NCBI RefSeq assembly: GCF_034008315.1
Contig: NZ_CP125377.1
Coordinates: 3,546,001-3,610,000, forward strand
Direction: 5' to 3'
Length of the DNA stretch: 64,000 nucleotides
From: Pseudomonas sp. P8_241
GTDB lineage: Bacteria; Pseudomonadota; Gammaproteobacteria; Pseudomonadales; Pseudomonadaceae
Position numbers and translations under genes: made by a program. Numbering within the stretch: the first letter of the stretch is position 1; every line of letters starts with the position of its first letter. Below are positions 8,591-16,722 of the stretch, piece after piece. A model generated the notes under the pieces. The model did no database searches. It was not told where the DNA came from and saw only the letters and a program-made list of their open reading frames with translations.

Positions 8591-9375
8591 GCGCCAACAA
8601 CCCCCTCCTGCAGGTGCGCGGCCTAGGTCGGCGCTTCGGCGGCCTGCATGCCGTCGCCGACCTTGATCTTGACGTCTACCCGGGCGAAATCCTCGGTGTA
8701 ATCGGGCCCAACGGGGCCGGCAAGAGCACCACTTTCTCAATGATCGCAGGGGCGCTAGCACCCACCAGCGGCGAGATCGTCTTTGATGGAAAGCCCATGG
8801 GCAAGGTGCCTCCGCACGGCTTTGCACCACGCGGGATTGTGCGCACCTTTCAGCATAACAAGCCCTTCGAGAGCATGTCGGTACGCGAGAACGTGATGGT
8901 GGGCATGCACAGTCGTATGCCGTCGTCGCTCTGGCAGATCCTGGCAGGGACTGGATCGTCCGCTCGTGCGGAGCGCGAAGCCGCGGCCAAGGCCGATTCC
9001 CTGATCGATTTCGTTGGCTTGTCGGAGTTTCGCGATGCTGACGTCGCCACGCTGTCTTTCGGCCAAGGCCGCCTGCTCGAGATCGCCCGTGCGCTGGCAG
9101 CGGAGCCCCGACTGATGTTGTTCGACGAGCCCGCCGCCGGACTGACCGCTCCGGAGTGCCGCCGTCTGGAGGAGATCGTGCGCACGATTGCCAAACGCGG
9201 CATCTCGGTCCTGCTGATCGAGCACGACATGCGCTTCCTGATGTCCCTGGCGGACCGCGTGGCCGTGCTGAACTTCGGGCGCAAGATCGCCGACGACACC
9301 GCAGCCGAGGTCCAGCGGCACCCGGAAGTGGTGCAGGCCTACCTGGGCAACTTAAAGGATCTGCAGAATGCTTGA
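8587..9375 (+). CDS. ABC transporter ATP-binding protein, LivG type
   Basis: This 262-residue ATPase has Walker A GPNGAGKST near residue 42, a LivG-style RTFQHNKPFESMSVRENVMVG Q-loop region, a LSFGQGRLLEIARAL signature and Walker B LMLFDEPAAGLT. IEHDMRFLMSLADRVAVLNFG carries the switch histidine. The signature reads LSFGQ in place of LSGGQ, as is common in LivG proteins. The ATG at 8587 overlaps the LivM-type stop, so an upstream in-frame start is rejected. It energises the importer together with the LivF-type protein, whose gene overlaps it by eight bases. Confidence 0.94.
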   Translation: MSANNPLLQVRGLGRRFGGLHAVADLDLDVYPGEILGVIGPNGAGKSTTFSMIAGALAPTSGEIVFDGKPMGKVPPHGFAPRGIVRTFQHNKPFESMSVRENVMVGMHSRMPSSLWQILAGTGSSARAEREAAAKADSLIDFVGLSEFRDADVATLSFGQGRLLEIARALAAEPRLMLFDEPAAGLTAPECRRLEEIVRTIAKRGISVLLIEHDMRFLMSLADRVAVLNFGRKIADDTAAEVQRHPEVVQAYLGNLKDLQNA

Positions 9376-10093
9376 TATACGCAACCTCTCAGCGGGCTAC
9401 GGCCACGGCCCGGTGATCGACGATCTCAGCCTCTCGATTGCGCAAGGCGAAACGGTTGCCGTGCTGGGCCCCAATGGTGCCGGGAAGTCCACGCTCGTCA
9501 ACGCGCTGTCCGCAACCTTGCCGTTGCGCAAGGGCCAGGTCCTGCTCGAGGGATCTGATCTGATGGCACTCACCAGCGATGCGATTGTGCGACGCGGTCT
9601 GGTGCAAGTGCCGGAAGGGCGACGCATGTTCGCGCCGATGTCGGTGCTGGACAACCTCATGCTCGGTTCCATCACGCTACCCGGCGGCAAGCAGGCGGCC
9701 GACGAGCAGTTGCAGCGGGTCTACGAACTGTTCCCCAGGTTGGCGGAGCGCCGCCATCAGGCGGCAGGCACCCTGTCCGGGGGCGAGCAGCAGATGGTGG
9801 CCATCGGCCGCGCGCTGATGTCGAAACCGCGGCTGCTGTTACTCGACGAACCCTTCCTTGGGATCGCGCCCCGGGTGGTCGAAGAGATTCTGCAGTCGTT
9901 GGACGTGTTGCGTGGCGAGGGTCTGACCCTGTTACTGGTGGAGCAGAAGCTGGACATTGCGCTGCCCTTCACGCAACGAGCCGTTGTACTGATCAAGGGC
10001 CGCATCGCCCTGCAGCAAACCAGTGCTGAACTGGCGCGCCGCGACAACCTGGAAAGCCTTTACTTCGAGCTGGCCGACGAGGTCAAGGCCTGA
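9368..10093 (+). CDS. ABC transporter ATP-binding protein, LivF type
   Basis: This 241-residue ATPase is the second nucleotide-binding subunit of the importer. It has Walker A GPNGAGKST near residue 35, VPEGRRMFAPMSVLDNLMLG, the LSGGEQQMVAIGRAL signature, Walker B LLLLDEPFLGIAP and LLVEQKLDIALPFTQRAVVLIKG. The arrangement of both ATPases after the permeases is the canonical liv order with the binding protein first. A 110-bp gap separates it from the lyase gene; I see no strong terminator there, so read-through is likely. Confidence 0.94.
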   Translation: MLDIRNLSAGYGHGPVIDDLSLSIAQGETVAVLGPNGAGKSTLVNALSATLPLRKGQVLLEGSDLMALTSDAIVRRGLVQVPEGRRMFAPMSVLDNLMLGSITLPGGKQAADEQLQRVYELFPRLAERRHQAAGTLSGGEQQMVAIGRALMSKPRLLLLDEPFLGIAPRVVEEILQSLDVLRGEGLTLLLVEQKLDIALPFTQRAVVLIKGRIALQQTSAELARRDNLESLYFELADEVKA

Positions 10094-10203
10094 CGCCCGC
10101 GCATTTGACCGCGTTGTCAACCGACTCCGAATGATCCTCTGCCCCGCCGACGCCGACAGGTGTCGGACGGGCCTTTGCAACCTCCTAATGAGGAGCTGAC
10201 TTC

Positions 10204-11178
10204 ATGGAACGTCTTTATATCACCGATGTGTGCATGCGCGACGGGCTGCAGAACCAATGCGCCCAGGTGTCCACCGAGGCAAAGCTGGCGCTTGCGCAGC
10301 ACCTCGTGGCAGCCGGCGTTGCCAGCGTGGAGGCGACGAGCTTTGTATCGCCCAAGGCTGTTCCCCAGATGGCCGATGCGGCCGACGTCGTTCTGGGTCT
10401 TCAGCAGCGCCTGCCGACACTCCGCACGTCGGTCCTAGTGCCGAACCTCAAGGGCCTGCAACGAGCGCTGCAGGCGGGTTGCCGGGAAGTCGCGGTCGTC
10501 CTGTCGGCGACGGAGGAAATGAATCGCCGCAACATCAACATGAGCCTGGCGCAGGCGCGCGAAGAGTCCGCGTTGGTGCTGCGCGAGGCGCGCGCGAGCG
10601 GAATCAAGACACGCGCCTATATCGCCGTCGCTTTCGACTGCCCGTTCGAGGGTGCCACGCCGCTGGACCGCGTGAAGGTACTGGCAGCCGAGATGTATGC
10701 GGCCGGTGCCGACGAGGTGGTGATCGCGGACACCATCGGGTCGGCGTTCCCTGCAGAGGTGCGTCGGCGCATGACCGAACTGGCGACTGTCGTACCGCTC
10801 GATCGGTTGTCGATTCACCTGCACGATACCCGCGGGATGGGCGTGGCCAATGCGTGGGCGGCAATCGAAGCCGGCGTGCGCCGCTTTGATGCCAGCGCCG
10901 GCGGCATTGGCGGCTGCCCGTTTGCGCCCGGCGCTGCCGGCAACCTCGCCACGGAGGATCTCGTCTTGCTGGCCGAGAACTCGGGCTTCGACACCGGCAT
11001 CAACCCAGTCGCGCTGGTGAGCGCGATCGAGTTTGCCGAGTCCTTGCTAGGTCGTCCATTGGGCGGCCACTCGGCGCGCTGGCTGATCCGGCAGCGCGAG
11101 CGGGCCGCTCAAACCTCTACGGAGGGTATCGCGCGGCTTAACGTTCAAAATTCAACGAATTCTGTGAGCTCCACTTAA
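10204..11178 (+). CDS. HMG-CoA-lyase-like enzyme (HMGL/DRE-TIM superfamily)
   Basis: This 324-residue TIM-barrel lyase carries all main signatures of 3-hydroxy-3-methylglutaryl-CoA lyases: RDGLQNQ near residue 12 with the metal-binding aspartate, IHLHDTRGMGVANA near residue 202, and GGCPFAPGAAGN near residue 237 with the active-site cysteine. Such enzymes cleave 3-hydroxy-3-methyl-acyl-CoA thioesters to acetyl-CoA or a homologue plus a keto acid. Downstream of a CoA-transferase this suggests that the pathway ends in a tertiary beta-hydroxyacyl-CoA. AGGAG lies six bases before the ATG. The C-terminal 25 residues are low-complexity and not part of the fold. The exact substrate is not determinable. 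Confidence 0.9.
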   Translation: MERLYITDVCMRDGLQNQCAQVSTEAKLALAQHLVAAGVASVEATSFVSPKAVPQMADAADVVLGLQQRLPTLRTSVLVPNLKGLQRALQAGCREVAVVLSATEEMNRRNINMSLAQAREESALVLREARASGIKTRAYIAVAFDCPFEGATPLDRVKVLAAEMYAAGADEVVIADTIGSAFPAEVRRRMTELATVVPLDRLSIHLHDTRGMGVANAWAAIEAGVRRFDASAGGIGGCPFAPGAAGNLATEDLVLLAENSGFDTGINPVALVSAIEFAESLLGRPLGGHSARWLIRQRERAAQTSTEGIARLNVQNSTNSVSST

Positions 11179-11227
11179 CCCACACAGGCTTGAAAGCTCT
11201 TCAACCCCCCTAGAGAACAATAAAAAA

Positions 11228-12457
11228 ATGAATAGGTATCTATCTCTTGCCACCGCAGGACTGGTTTTGTGCGACCTCAATTTCGCCCAGGCAGGCTTCG
11301 TCGAAGACAGCAGCGCGACCTTGGCCACCCGTAACTTTTATTTGAACCGGGACTTTCGCCAAAGTGGCGCCCCCCAGGCAAAGGCCGAGGAATGGGCCCA
11401 AGGCTTCATCGCCCAATTTCAGTCTGGCTACACCGACGGCGCCGTGGGGTTCGGCTTCGACGCCTTGGGTACGCTGGGCATAAAACTCGACTCCAGCCGA
11501 GATCGGCGTGGCACAGGCTTGCTAGCTTTCGGCCCGCAAAGCCACGAGCCAGTGGACGAATACAGCGCACTGGGCCCAACCGCAAAAATGCGCCTGTCCC
11601 AGACCCAGCTCAAAGTGGGAACCCTGATACCGACCCATCCGCTGGCCTACTACTCCGATACCCGATTGCTGCCCCAGACGTTCACTGGCGCCTACCTGAC
11701 GTCGAAGGAAATCGACGATTTGACCTTCACCGCGGCGAGATTGACCGAAAGCAAGGACCGCAACTACTCGCACAGTGATGACATCAGCTTTGCCGGCCAG
11801 AGCAGCGATCATATGGACTTGCTCGGTGGTGACTATGCGTTTGGCAAAAACCTGACTCTGACTTACCACCACGGTGATCTACAGGACATCTATCGCCAGC
11901 AATTCGCCGGGCTGGTTCATGTACTGCCGCTAGCAGAGGGAGTGAGCCTGCGTTCCGACCTGCGTTATTTCGACAGCAATGACATCGGCGCCAGCAAAGC
12001 CGGAAAAATTGATAACCGCAACTTCAACGGCATGTTCACCCTGTCGGTCGGGGCGCATCGAATCGGCGCCGCATTCCAGAGTCTGTCAGGCGACAGCGCA
12101 TTCCCCTACATCGACACCAGCATGCCCTATTTGGTAAACCTGGTTACCTACAACTCCTTCTCCAGGGCCAATGAAAAATCGTGGCAACTACGCCATGATT
12201 ATGACTTCGCAGCCCTCGGAATTCCGGGCCTGACGCTCATGAACCGTTATGTGAAAGGCGACGACATTCGCACCAGTACGGTACGCGATGGCACTGAGTG
12301 GGAGCGCGATACCGACCTCAGCTATGTCTTCCAGAGTGGAATGCTGGAAGGCTTGAACCTACGCTGGCGCAACGTCACTTTCCGGTCCGGCAATGGCCTG
12401 ACTCAGAAGATTGATGAGAATCGCCTGATCGCCGCTTATACCTGGAAACTGTGGTGA
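11228..12457 (+). CDS. OprD-family outer membrane porin
   Basis: This 409-residue protein has a signal peptide ending near QAG (about residue 23). The mature start, FVEDSSATLATRNFYLNRDF, is typical of OprD/OpdX porins. The conserved pieces KAEEWAQGFIAQFQSGYT, WQLRHDYDFAALGIPGLTLMNRY and LNLRWRNVTFRSG show an 18-strand substrate-specific channel. OprD members of the OpdK branch admit aromatic and aliphatic carboxylates, which suits the island's role in taking up an acid. It follows the lyase gene by 49 bp. The terminal residues LW lack the C-terminal phenylalanine seen in many porins, but a C-terminal tryptophan is also accepted. Confidence 0.93.
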   Translation: MNRYLSLATAGLVLCDLNFAQAGFVEDSSATLATRNFYLNRDFRQSGAPQAKAEEWAQGFIAQFQSGYTDGAVGFGFDALGTLGIKLDSSRDRRGTGLLAFGPQSHEPVDEYSALGPTAKMRLSQTQLKVGTLIPTHPLAYYSDTRLLPQTFTGAYLTSKEIDDLTFTAARLTESKDRNYSHSDDISFAGQSSDHMDLLGGDYAFGKNLTLTYHHGDLQDIYRQQFAGLVHVLPLAEGVSLRSDLRYFDSNDIGASKAGKIDNRNFNGMFTLSVGAHRIGAAFQSLSGDSAFPYIDTSMPYLVNLVTYNSFSRANEKSWQLRHDYDFAALGIPGLTLMNRYVKGDDIRTSTVRDGTEWERDTDLSYVFQSGMLEGLNLRWRNVTFRSGNGLTQKIDENRLIAAYTWKLW

Positions 12458-12509
12458 ATCCGGCAAGCCAGAACCTGCGAGTTTGGGTCTTATTGTGTGG
12501 AGAACAACT

Positions 12510-12689
12510 ATGACCCAGTCACACGCAATTGATCTCTGCGCCCTGATAGAGGGAAGCAAACTGTCGAGTTTCAACTAAGTGATCATCTGTGAGTCGGTGC
12601 GGATCACTTTCCTCGACGGCTTTGATCTGCGGATGCTCTCCCGTACCGGCGTCTGCTTGGCCGACGACATCGGTCTGGACAAACTGTAG
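12510..12689 (+). pseudogene. Remnant of an AAHS-family MFS aromatic-acid transporter (5' end only)
   Basis: After a good ribosome binding site (GGAGAA) the frame opens MTQSHAIDLCALIEGSKLSSF. That matches the cytoplasmic start of aromatic-acid/H+ symporters such as PcaK and BenK. It then meets TAA at 12576. The same frame continues with ITFLDGFDLRML, the first-helix LDGFD motif of the family, and then ADDIGLDKL, before another stop at the edge of the right inverted repeat. So only about 60 codons survive, with one internal stop and loss of everything after the first helix. It would have been the island's second transporter. Confidence 0.7.
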
Positions 12690-12699
12690 CTGTGGGGAC

Positions 12700-12794
12700 G
12701 GGGAGCAATGGAACAGTTCGTACTTAAGCTCAGTACTCCCCGCCCCCCACGCAGCCTGGGCGGCTTCATGAAAATACCGTTTTATGACGCCGCT
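12700..12794 (-). repeat. Right member of the ~100-bp inverted repeat pair
   Basis: This 95-bp stretch is the inverted counterpart of 831-931. Its inner edge abuts the truncated MFS gene, 11 bp after that frame's last codon. Its outer edge lies 43 bp before a LysR remnant. No clear direct repeat of the target site is visible outside the two copies. Confidence 0.75.
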
Positions 12795-12836
12795 CTGAAG
12801 CTGTCCGCGCAGCGACGCGAATACGAGGTGGATGAT

Positions 12837-13055
12837 CTAGCGTTTTGGCTCCCGCCCCGGGAGTACCTGTACCCACTCGCCGCGTGCGAAAGCCTCGGTA
12901 AGGATCATGCGCGGTAACTTGACCACGCCCACACCGGCGATCGCGGCGGCACGCAGTCCCAACATGGCCCGCGTCACATAGCGGGGACGGACGTCGGTGC
13001 GGGCGCCGTCGGGGCCGTTCAGTTCCCAGCGGTGTTCATCCTGTGGCTGACCGAC
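12837..13055 (-). pseudogene. C-terminal remnant of a LysR-family regulator
   Basis: Reading leftwards, about 73 codons end in TAG at 12837. They give RYVTRAMLGLRAAAIAGVGVVKLP and then RGEWVQVLPG. This is the final quarter of the LysR substrate-binding domain of the CrgA-like branch, including the conserved GxGVVxLP strand. No helix-turn-helix or earlier part of the domain is present upstream in any frame, so the gene is truncated. The missing part may have been lost in the event that brought in the neighbouring repeat. Confidence 0.75.
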
Positions 13056-13427
13056 CCATATGACCTATGCCGTCATACCTCTCCACTAGAGCCTGGAAAA
13101 ATTTCGATGGGGAGCCTCGGATCAGAAAGGACGGCGATGCTGCGTCGGTGCGTGGCAGTGTCTGGAAAAGCTGCCGACCTCTCAGCAGCGTTATTTAAAT
13201 TGCCGCTTATACTGACCGTGCAGCCTGGGTTTGCTATCCCCATCCATGTCGACTTCTCTTGGAACAGTGTCGCGTTCGGAGTGACATCGTCGGGCAAGAC
13301 AAAGACGTACAGGAAGACGAGAAGCGCGATGTGTCATCAGGTCGTGAAGTGTGCGCCCTTCATATCGCCCAATTGATGGTTAGTTGATCGACTAACGATC
13401 CGATTCAAGGAATGGAGAAGCAGGTTA
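13056..13427. other. Intergenic region upstream of the DUF1254 gene
   Basis: About 370 bp without a supported gene. Short open frames on both strands lack a ribosome binding site and a recognisable product. Near the right end is the palindrome at 13380-13395, listed separately. Confidence 0.5.
13380..13395. promoter_or_regulatory. Palindrome, candidate operator
   Basis: TTAGTTGATCGACTAA is a 16-bp inverted repeat with one mismatched pair, located 33 bp before the ATG of the DUF1254 gene. The size and symmetry are what a TetR-type regulator would bind. No regulator gene is adjacent. Confidence 0.4.
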
Positions 13428-14846
13428 ATGAAAACCCCACTACCGAAAGCCGTTGGCTGTGCGATGTTATTGCTCACCTCATTTACATCCATCCTCACTC
13501 ACGCAACGGACATCACTCCCGCCGAAACGAAAGCCATTGCCGAGGAAGGCTACATCTACGGTCTGCCCATCGTGATGAACTACGCGATCATGTACGACTA
13601 CGCGGTGGACAAGAACTCCAGCCAGTTCAAGGCGCCGTTCAACCAGATCCATAGCCTGCACCACGTCGCGACCTACAAGGACACGGCCATCGTCTCGCCG
13701 AACAGCGACACGCCATATTCCATGCTCTTCATGGACCTGCGCAGTGAGCCGATCGTGCTCTCGGTACCAGCGGTCGAGAAACCGCGGTATTACACGGTGC
13801 AACTCATCGACGGCAACACTTACAACTTCGGTTACATCGGCAGCCGTACCACCGGCGATGAAGCCGGCGATTACATGGTGGTCGGCCCCGAGTGGAAAGG
13901 CGCGACTCCGCCGGGCGTCAAGAAGGTGTTTCATTCCCGCACGCAACTGCCCTTCGCGGTCTTCCGGACCCAGCTCTTCAACTCGGCGGACATGCCCAAC
14001 GTCGTAAAGATCCAGTCCGGTTACAAGGCACAACCGCTATCCGCCTATCTCAAGCAACCTGCGCCACCTGCCGCGCCGCCGATTGATTTCCCGAAGATCG
14101 ACAACGACCTGGTCAAGACCGACTTCTTCAAATACCTCGGCTTTGCCTTGCAGTTCGACCCAGCCGCACCGAATGAAGTGGCGATCCGCGAGAAACTTGC
14201 CCGAATCGGCGTAGGGAAGGATTTTAACTTCCAGGCTCTATCGCCCGAGCAGAAGTCCGCCATCGTTCAGGGCATGCAGGCTGGGCATGCGAAGGTCGAG
14301 GATGGGATCAAGAATCTCGGCACGAAGATCAACGGCTGGAACATTGCCGGTGCCGGTGGCAACAGTGCCTTTTATAACGGTGACTGGCTCAAGCGCGCTG
14401 CCGTCGCGCAAGCGGGCATCTACGCCAACGATGCCGATGAGGCCACGTATCCGATAACCAGTACCTTACCCAATGGCGAGCGACTCGACGGCAGCAAGCA
14501 CAAGTACACGATCACCTTTCCTGCCGGGCAACTCCCGCCAGTCAATGCCTTCTGGTCGGTGACGATGTACGACGGCAAGTCGCAACTGTTGATCAAGAAC
14601 CCGATCAATCGCTACCTCATCAACGCGCCGATGTTACCCGATATGAAAAAGAACGCCGACGGCTCGCTGACGCTGTACATCCAGAAGGATTCACCCGGCG
14701 CAGACAAGGAAAGCAACTGGCTGCCCGCACCAAATGATCTGATCTACATGGTGATGCGCCTGTATTGGCCGAAGACGGAAACGCCTTCCATCCTGCCTCC
14801 TGGCAAAGGGACATGGAGTCCACCGCAGATCGTCAAAGTTACATGA
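13428..14846 (+). CDS. DUF1254/DUF1214 domain protein, exported
   Basis: This 472-residue protein begins with a signal peptide (hydrophobic core LLLTSFTSILTHA, residues 12-26). DUF1254 follows: AEEGYIYGLPIVMNYAI near residue 38 and the SPNSDTPYSMLFMDLRSEPIVLSVP block near residue 90. DUF1214 forms the C-terminal part, with NAFWSVTMYDGKSQLLIKNPINRY and SNWLPAPND. The family's biochemical role is not established. Proteins of this type are periplasmic and often lie near stress or catabolic genes. It is monocistronic, preceded by a candidate palindromic operator and followed by a hairpin. A shorter homologue lies at 23691-24848 on the other strand. Confidence 0.88.
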   Translation: MKTPLPKAVGCAMLLLTSFTSILTHATDITPAETKAIAEEGYIYGLPIVMNYAIMYDYAVDKNSSQFKAPFNQIHSLHHVATYKDTAIVSPNSDTPYSMLFMDLRSEPIVLSVPAVEKPRYYTVQLIDGNTYNFGYIGSRTTGDEAGDYMVVGPEWKGATPPGVKKVFHSRTQLPFAVFRTQLFNSADMPNVVKIQSGYKAQPLSAYLKQPAPPAAPPIDFPKIDNDLVKTDFFKYLGFALQFDPAAPNEVAIREKLARIGVGKDFNFQALSPEQKSAIVQGMQAGHAKVEDGIKNLGTKINGWNIAGAGGNSAFYNGDWLKRAAVAQAGIYANDADEATYPITSTLPNGERLDGSKHKYTITFPAGQLPPVNAFWSVTMYDGKSQLLIKNPINRYLINAPMLPDMKKNADGSLTLYIQKDSPGADKESNWLPAPNDLIYMVMRLYWPKTETPSILPPGKGTWSPPQIVKVT

Positions 14847-14863
14847 CGCGCTGACAACTGTAT

Positions 14864-14894
14864 CCAGCGGACGGCCTTGGTGAGCCGCCGCTGG
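14864..14894 (+). terminator. Hairpin after the DUF1254 gene
   Basis: The arms CCAGCGGACGGC and GCCGCCGCTGG pair with one bulge, 17 bp after the stop at 14846. The thymine run is weak, so termination is probable but not certain. Confidence 0.5.
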
Positions 14895-15020
14895 CCAGGG
14901 CATCAGATTTGTTACAGCTATTCAAAGACTGGCCAATAAGCGCACTAGGAATCGGTGATAGCCAAGCTTTAAATCGCGTCAACTTCACCCCTGGGTTTCT
15001 TACGTCCGCGACCGTCTACT

Positions 15021-15073
15021 GGGTCGTTTTCTGCCTCTCGCGATGGGCAGAAACCGGCCAAAAACAGCCCGTC
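15021..15073 (+). repeat. Degenerate dispersed repeat, copy 1
   Basis: GGGTCGTTTTCTGCCTCTCG followed by GGGCAGAAACCGGCCAAAAA. The same pattern of GGTCG, CGGCCA and AAAAGC-like words recurs at 16531, 17468, 21270, 22878 and 23611. The arms CTGCC and GGCAG make it weakly palindromic. The rest of the 14895-15313 gap holds no supported gene. Confidence 0.5.
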
Positions 15074-15313
15074 AGAGATACCTATGAGACCAGGACCGAT
15101 TCAGAAGTCGCTCTGATGGCGATTCAATATTATGATCGAAAGACCAGTGAGACTTGTACGATCGTGGCAGACCAGGAGTCAGAGCGGTTTACCTAGGCCT
15201 TGAGAGCGCTTGCAAGGTCGCTCTTCACCCTCGCGTCAATATTGAGAGTGTTCATGCAAATTATGCGATCGGCGGCGACTCCTGCAGCACAGTAACGATC
15301 GAGGGAAGGAAAC

Positions 15314-16390
15314 ATGGATGGTAATGGGATAATGGTCAACAAGATTGGCAAAGGACGGTCTTTTGCCAAACGAATCTACCTGCCACGCCTTATTGGCCTG
15401 GCGATTGGCATGCTGAGCGTATTGGCCGCCATTGCGCCGCTGGGCCTGCCGGGATGGGTGTGGGTACTGTTGTTTTTCAACGGCTTGGTTTGGCCGCATC
15501 TGGCCTATCAATTGGCCACCCGCGCTAGTGAGCCGTATCAGGCGGAGCGGCGCAACTTACTCTTCGACTCAGTGATGGGCGGGTTCTGGACCGCGACTAT
15601 GCAGTTCAATCCGTTGCCTGCCGTGACCATCCTTTCGATGATGACGATGAACAACGTCGCTGCAGGCGGCCAGCGTTTATTCGTGCATGGCGCACTGGCC
15701 CAGACTGTCGGAATTCTGCTTGCGATAACACTGTTCGGCCCGCAGGTACAACTTACTGTAACCGACGTACAGATCTACGCCTGCTTGCCGATGCTGACGC
15801 TCTATCCACTAGCGCTGGGCTGGGTCTGTTATCGCCTGGCCATTAAGCTCGCCGACCACAAGCGCCGTCTTAGCGCCCTGAGCTGTACCGACAGTCTCAC
15901 CGGCCTGCTCAATCATGGGGCGTGGAAGGATTTGCTTCACCTGCAGTTTTTCACCTGCCGGCAGGAGGGCTTCGAAACGGTGATCGCGATCATTGATGTC
16001 GATCACTTCAAACAGATCAACGACACTTACGGCCACCTCGTTGGCGACAGCGTGCTACGCCAGCTGAGCGCCGAACTGAAGAAAAACCTTCGTCAAGGTG
16101 ACCTGGCCGGTCGCTATGGTGGAGACGAGTTCTGTGTGATCCTGCCCAACAGCCTGGTGAGCCAGGCCGTCGAAATTATGGAGCGACTGCGAAGGGCAAT
16201 GGGCAACTACCGCAATGAGCAACTACCTGAGCTGCGAGTCAGCCTGAGTATCGGTTTGGCATCGTGCGGCAGTGCAATGACCGACGCCGCAGACTGGCTC
16301 AGCGAAGCCGACAAGGCGCTGTATGCGGCCAAGAATAGCGGGCGCGACAAGGTCCATTTTACCTTAGGCGACATCGTCAACGCACCTTGA
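15314..16390 (+). CDS. MASE2-GGDEF diguanylate cyclase
   Basis: This 358-residue protein has an N-terminal membrane domain of the MASE2 type: about five hydrophobic segments between residues 20 and 175, with RNLLFDSVMGGFWTATMQFN. A GGDEF domain follows, with DSLTGLLNHGAWKDLL, IDVDHFKQINDTYGHLVGD and an intact RYGGDEFCVIL active-site loop near residue 275. It should make cyclic di-GMP at the inner membrane. The layout resembles AdrA/DgcC, which governs biofilm polymer synthesis in enterobacteria. There is no RxxD inhibitory site immediately before the GGDEF motif, where the sequence is LRQGDLAGRYGGDEF. AAGGA precedes the ATG at 15314. The gene is monocistronic. Confidence 0.92.
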   Translation: MDGNGIMVNKIGKGRSFAKRIYLPRLIGLAIGMLSVLAAIAPLGLPGWVWVLLFFNGLVWPHLAYQLATRASEPYQAERRNLLFDSVMGGFWTATMQFNPLPAVTILSMMTMNNVAAGGQRLFVHGALAQTVGILLAITLFGPQVQLTVTDVQIYACLPMLTLYPLALGWVCYRLAIKLADHKRRLSALSCTDSLTGLLNHGAWKDLLHLQFFTCRQEGFETVIAIIDVDHFKQINDTYGHLVGDSVLRQLSAELKKNLRQGDLAGRYGGDEFCVILPNSLVSQAVEIMERLRRAMGNYRNEQLPELRVSLSIGLASCGSAMTDAADWLSEADKALYAAKNSGRDKVHFTLGDIVNAP

Positions 16391-16455
16391 ATCACAGTGG
16401 ATACGCTAGACACCTTGTAAATCAATTTTTTACAGCAACTAGATAGTTTCGTCGT

Positions 16456-16536
16456 GGAAACTACTGGGATAGTGCCCCGATGGAGCGCGTGTTTCGCAGC
16501 TTGAAACTGAATGGACCAGCACACGCTGTAGTGACG
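16456..16536 (+). pseudogene. Remnant of an IS3-family transposase (OrfB 3' part)
   Basis: The frame from 16456 reads GNYWDSAPMERVFRSLKLNG. This matches the segment of IS3-family OrfB transposases around the catalytic glutamate of the DDE triad, usually GNCYDNAxMExFFxxLKxE. Only about 27 codons remain, and neither the other acidic residues nor the terminal repeats are visible. It is followed directly by a copy of the dispersed degenerate repeat. Confidence 0.6.
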
Positions 16537-16567
16537 ACCGGCAGAGAACGGCCAGAAGCTGACTGTC
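16531..16567 (+). repeat. Degenerate dispersed repeat, copy 2
   Basis: GTGACGACCGGCAGAGAACG followed by GCCAGAAGCTGACTG, the same pattern as the copies at 15021 and 23611. It sits at the end of the IS3 remnant. Confidence 0.5.
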
Positions 16568-16722
16568 GATTTCGTCTCAGAAGCATGCATGTGCATAGCA
16601 TTTGACCAACCGCTTAATAGGGTTAAAGTCTAAGTGAAAGATCGACCCCGTCAGTCTTTGATCCGCAATGGCGATCGCCACGCAGGTTCCTCAATGGCAG
16701 GTACAGAAACGGAATATTGCTC

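Noticed and set aside
14909..15196. An open frame of 95 codons
   Set aside because: It begins at TTG, has no ribosome binding site and runs through a copy of the dispersed repeat.
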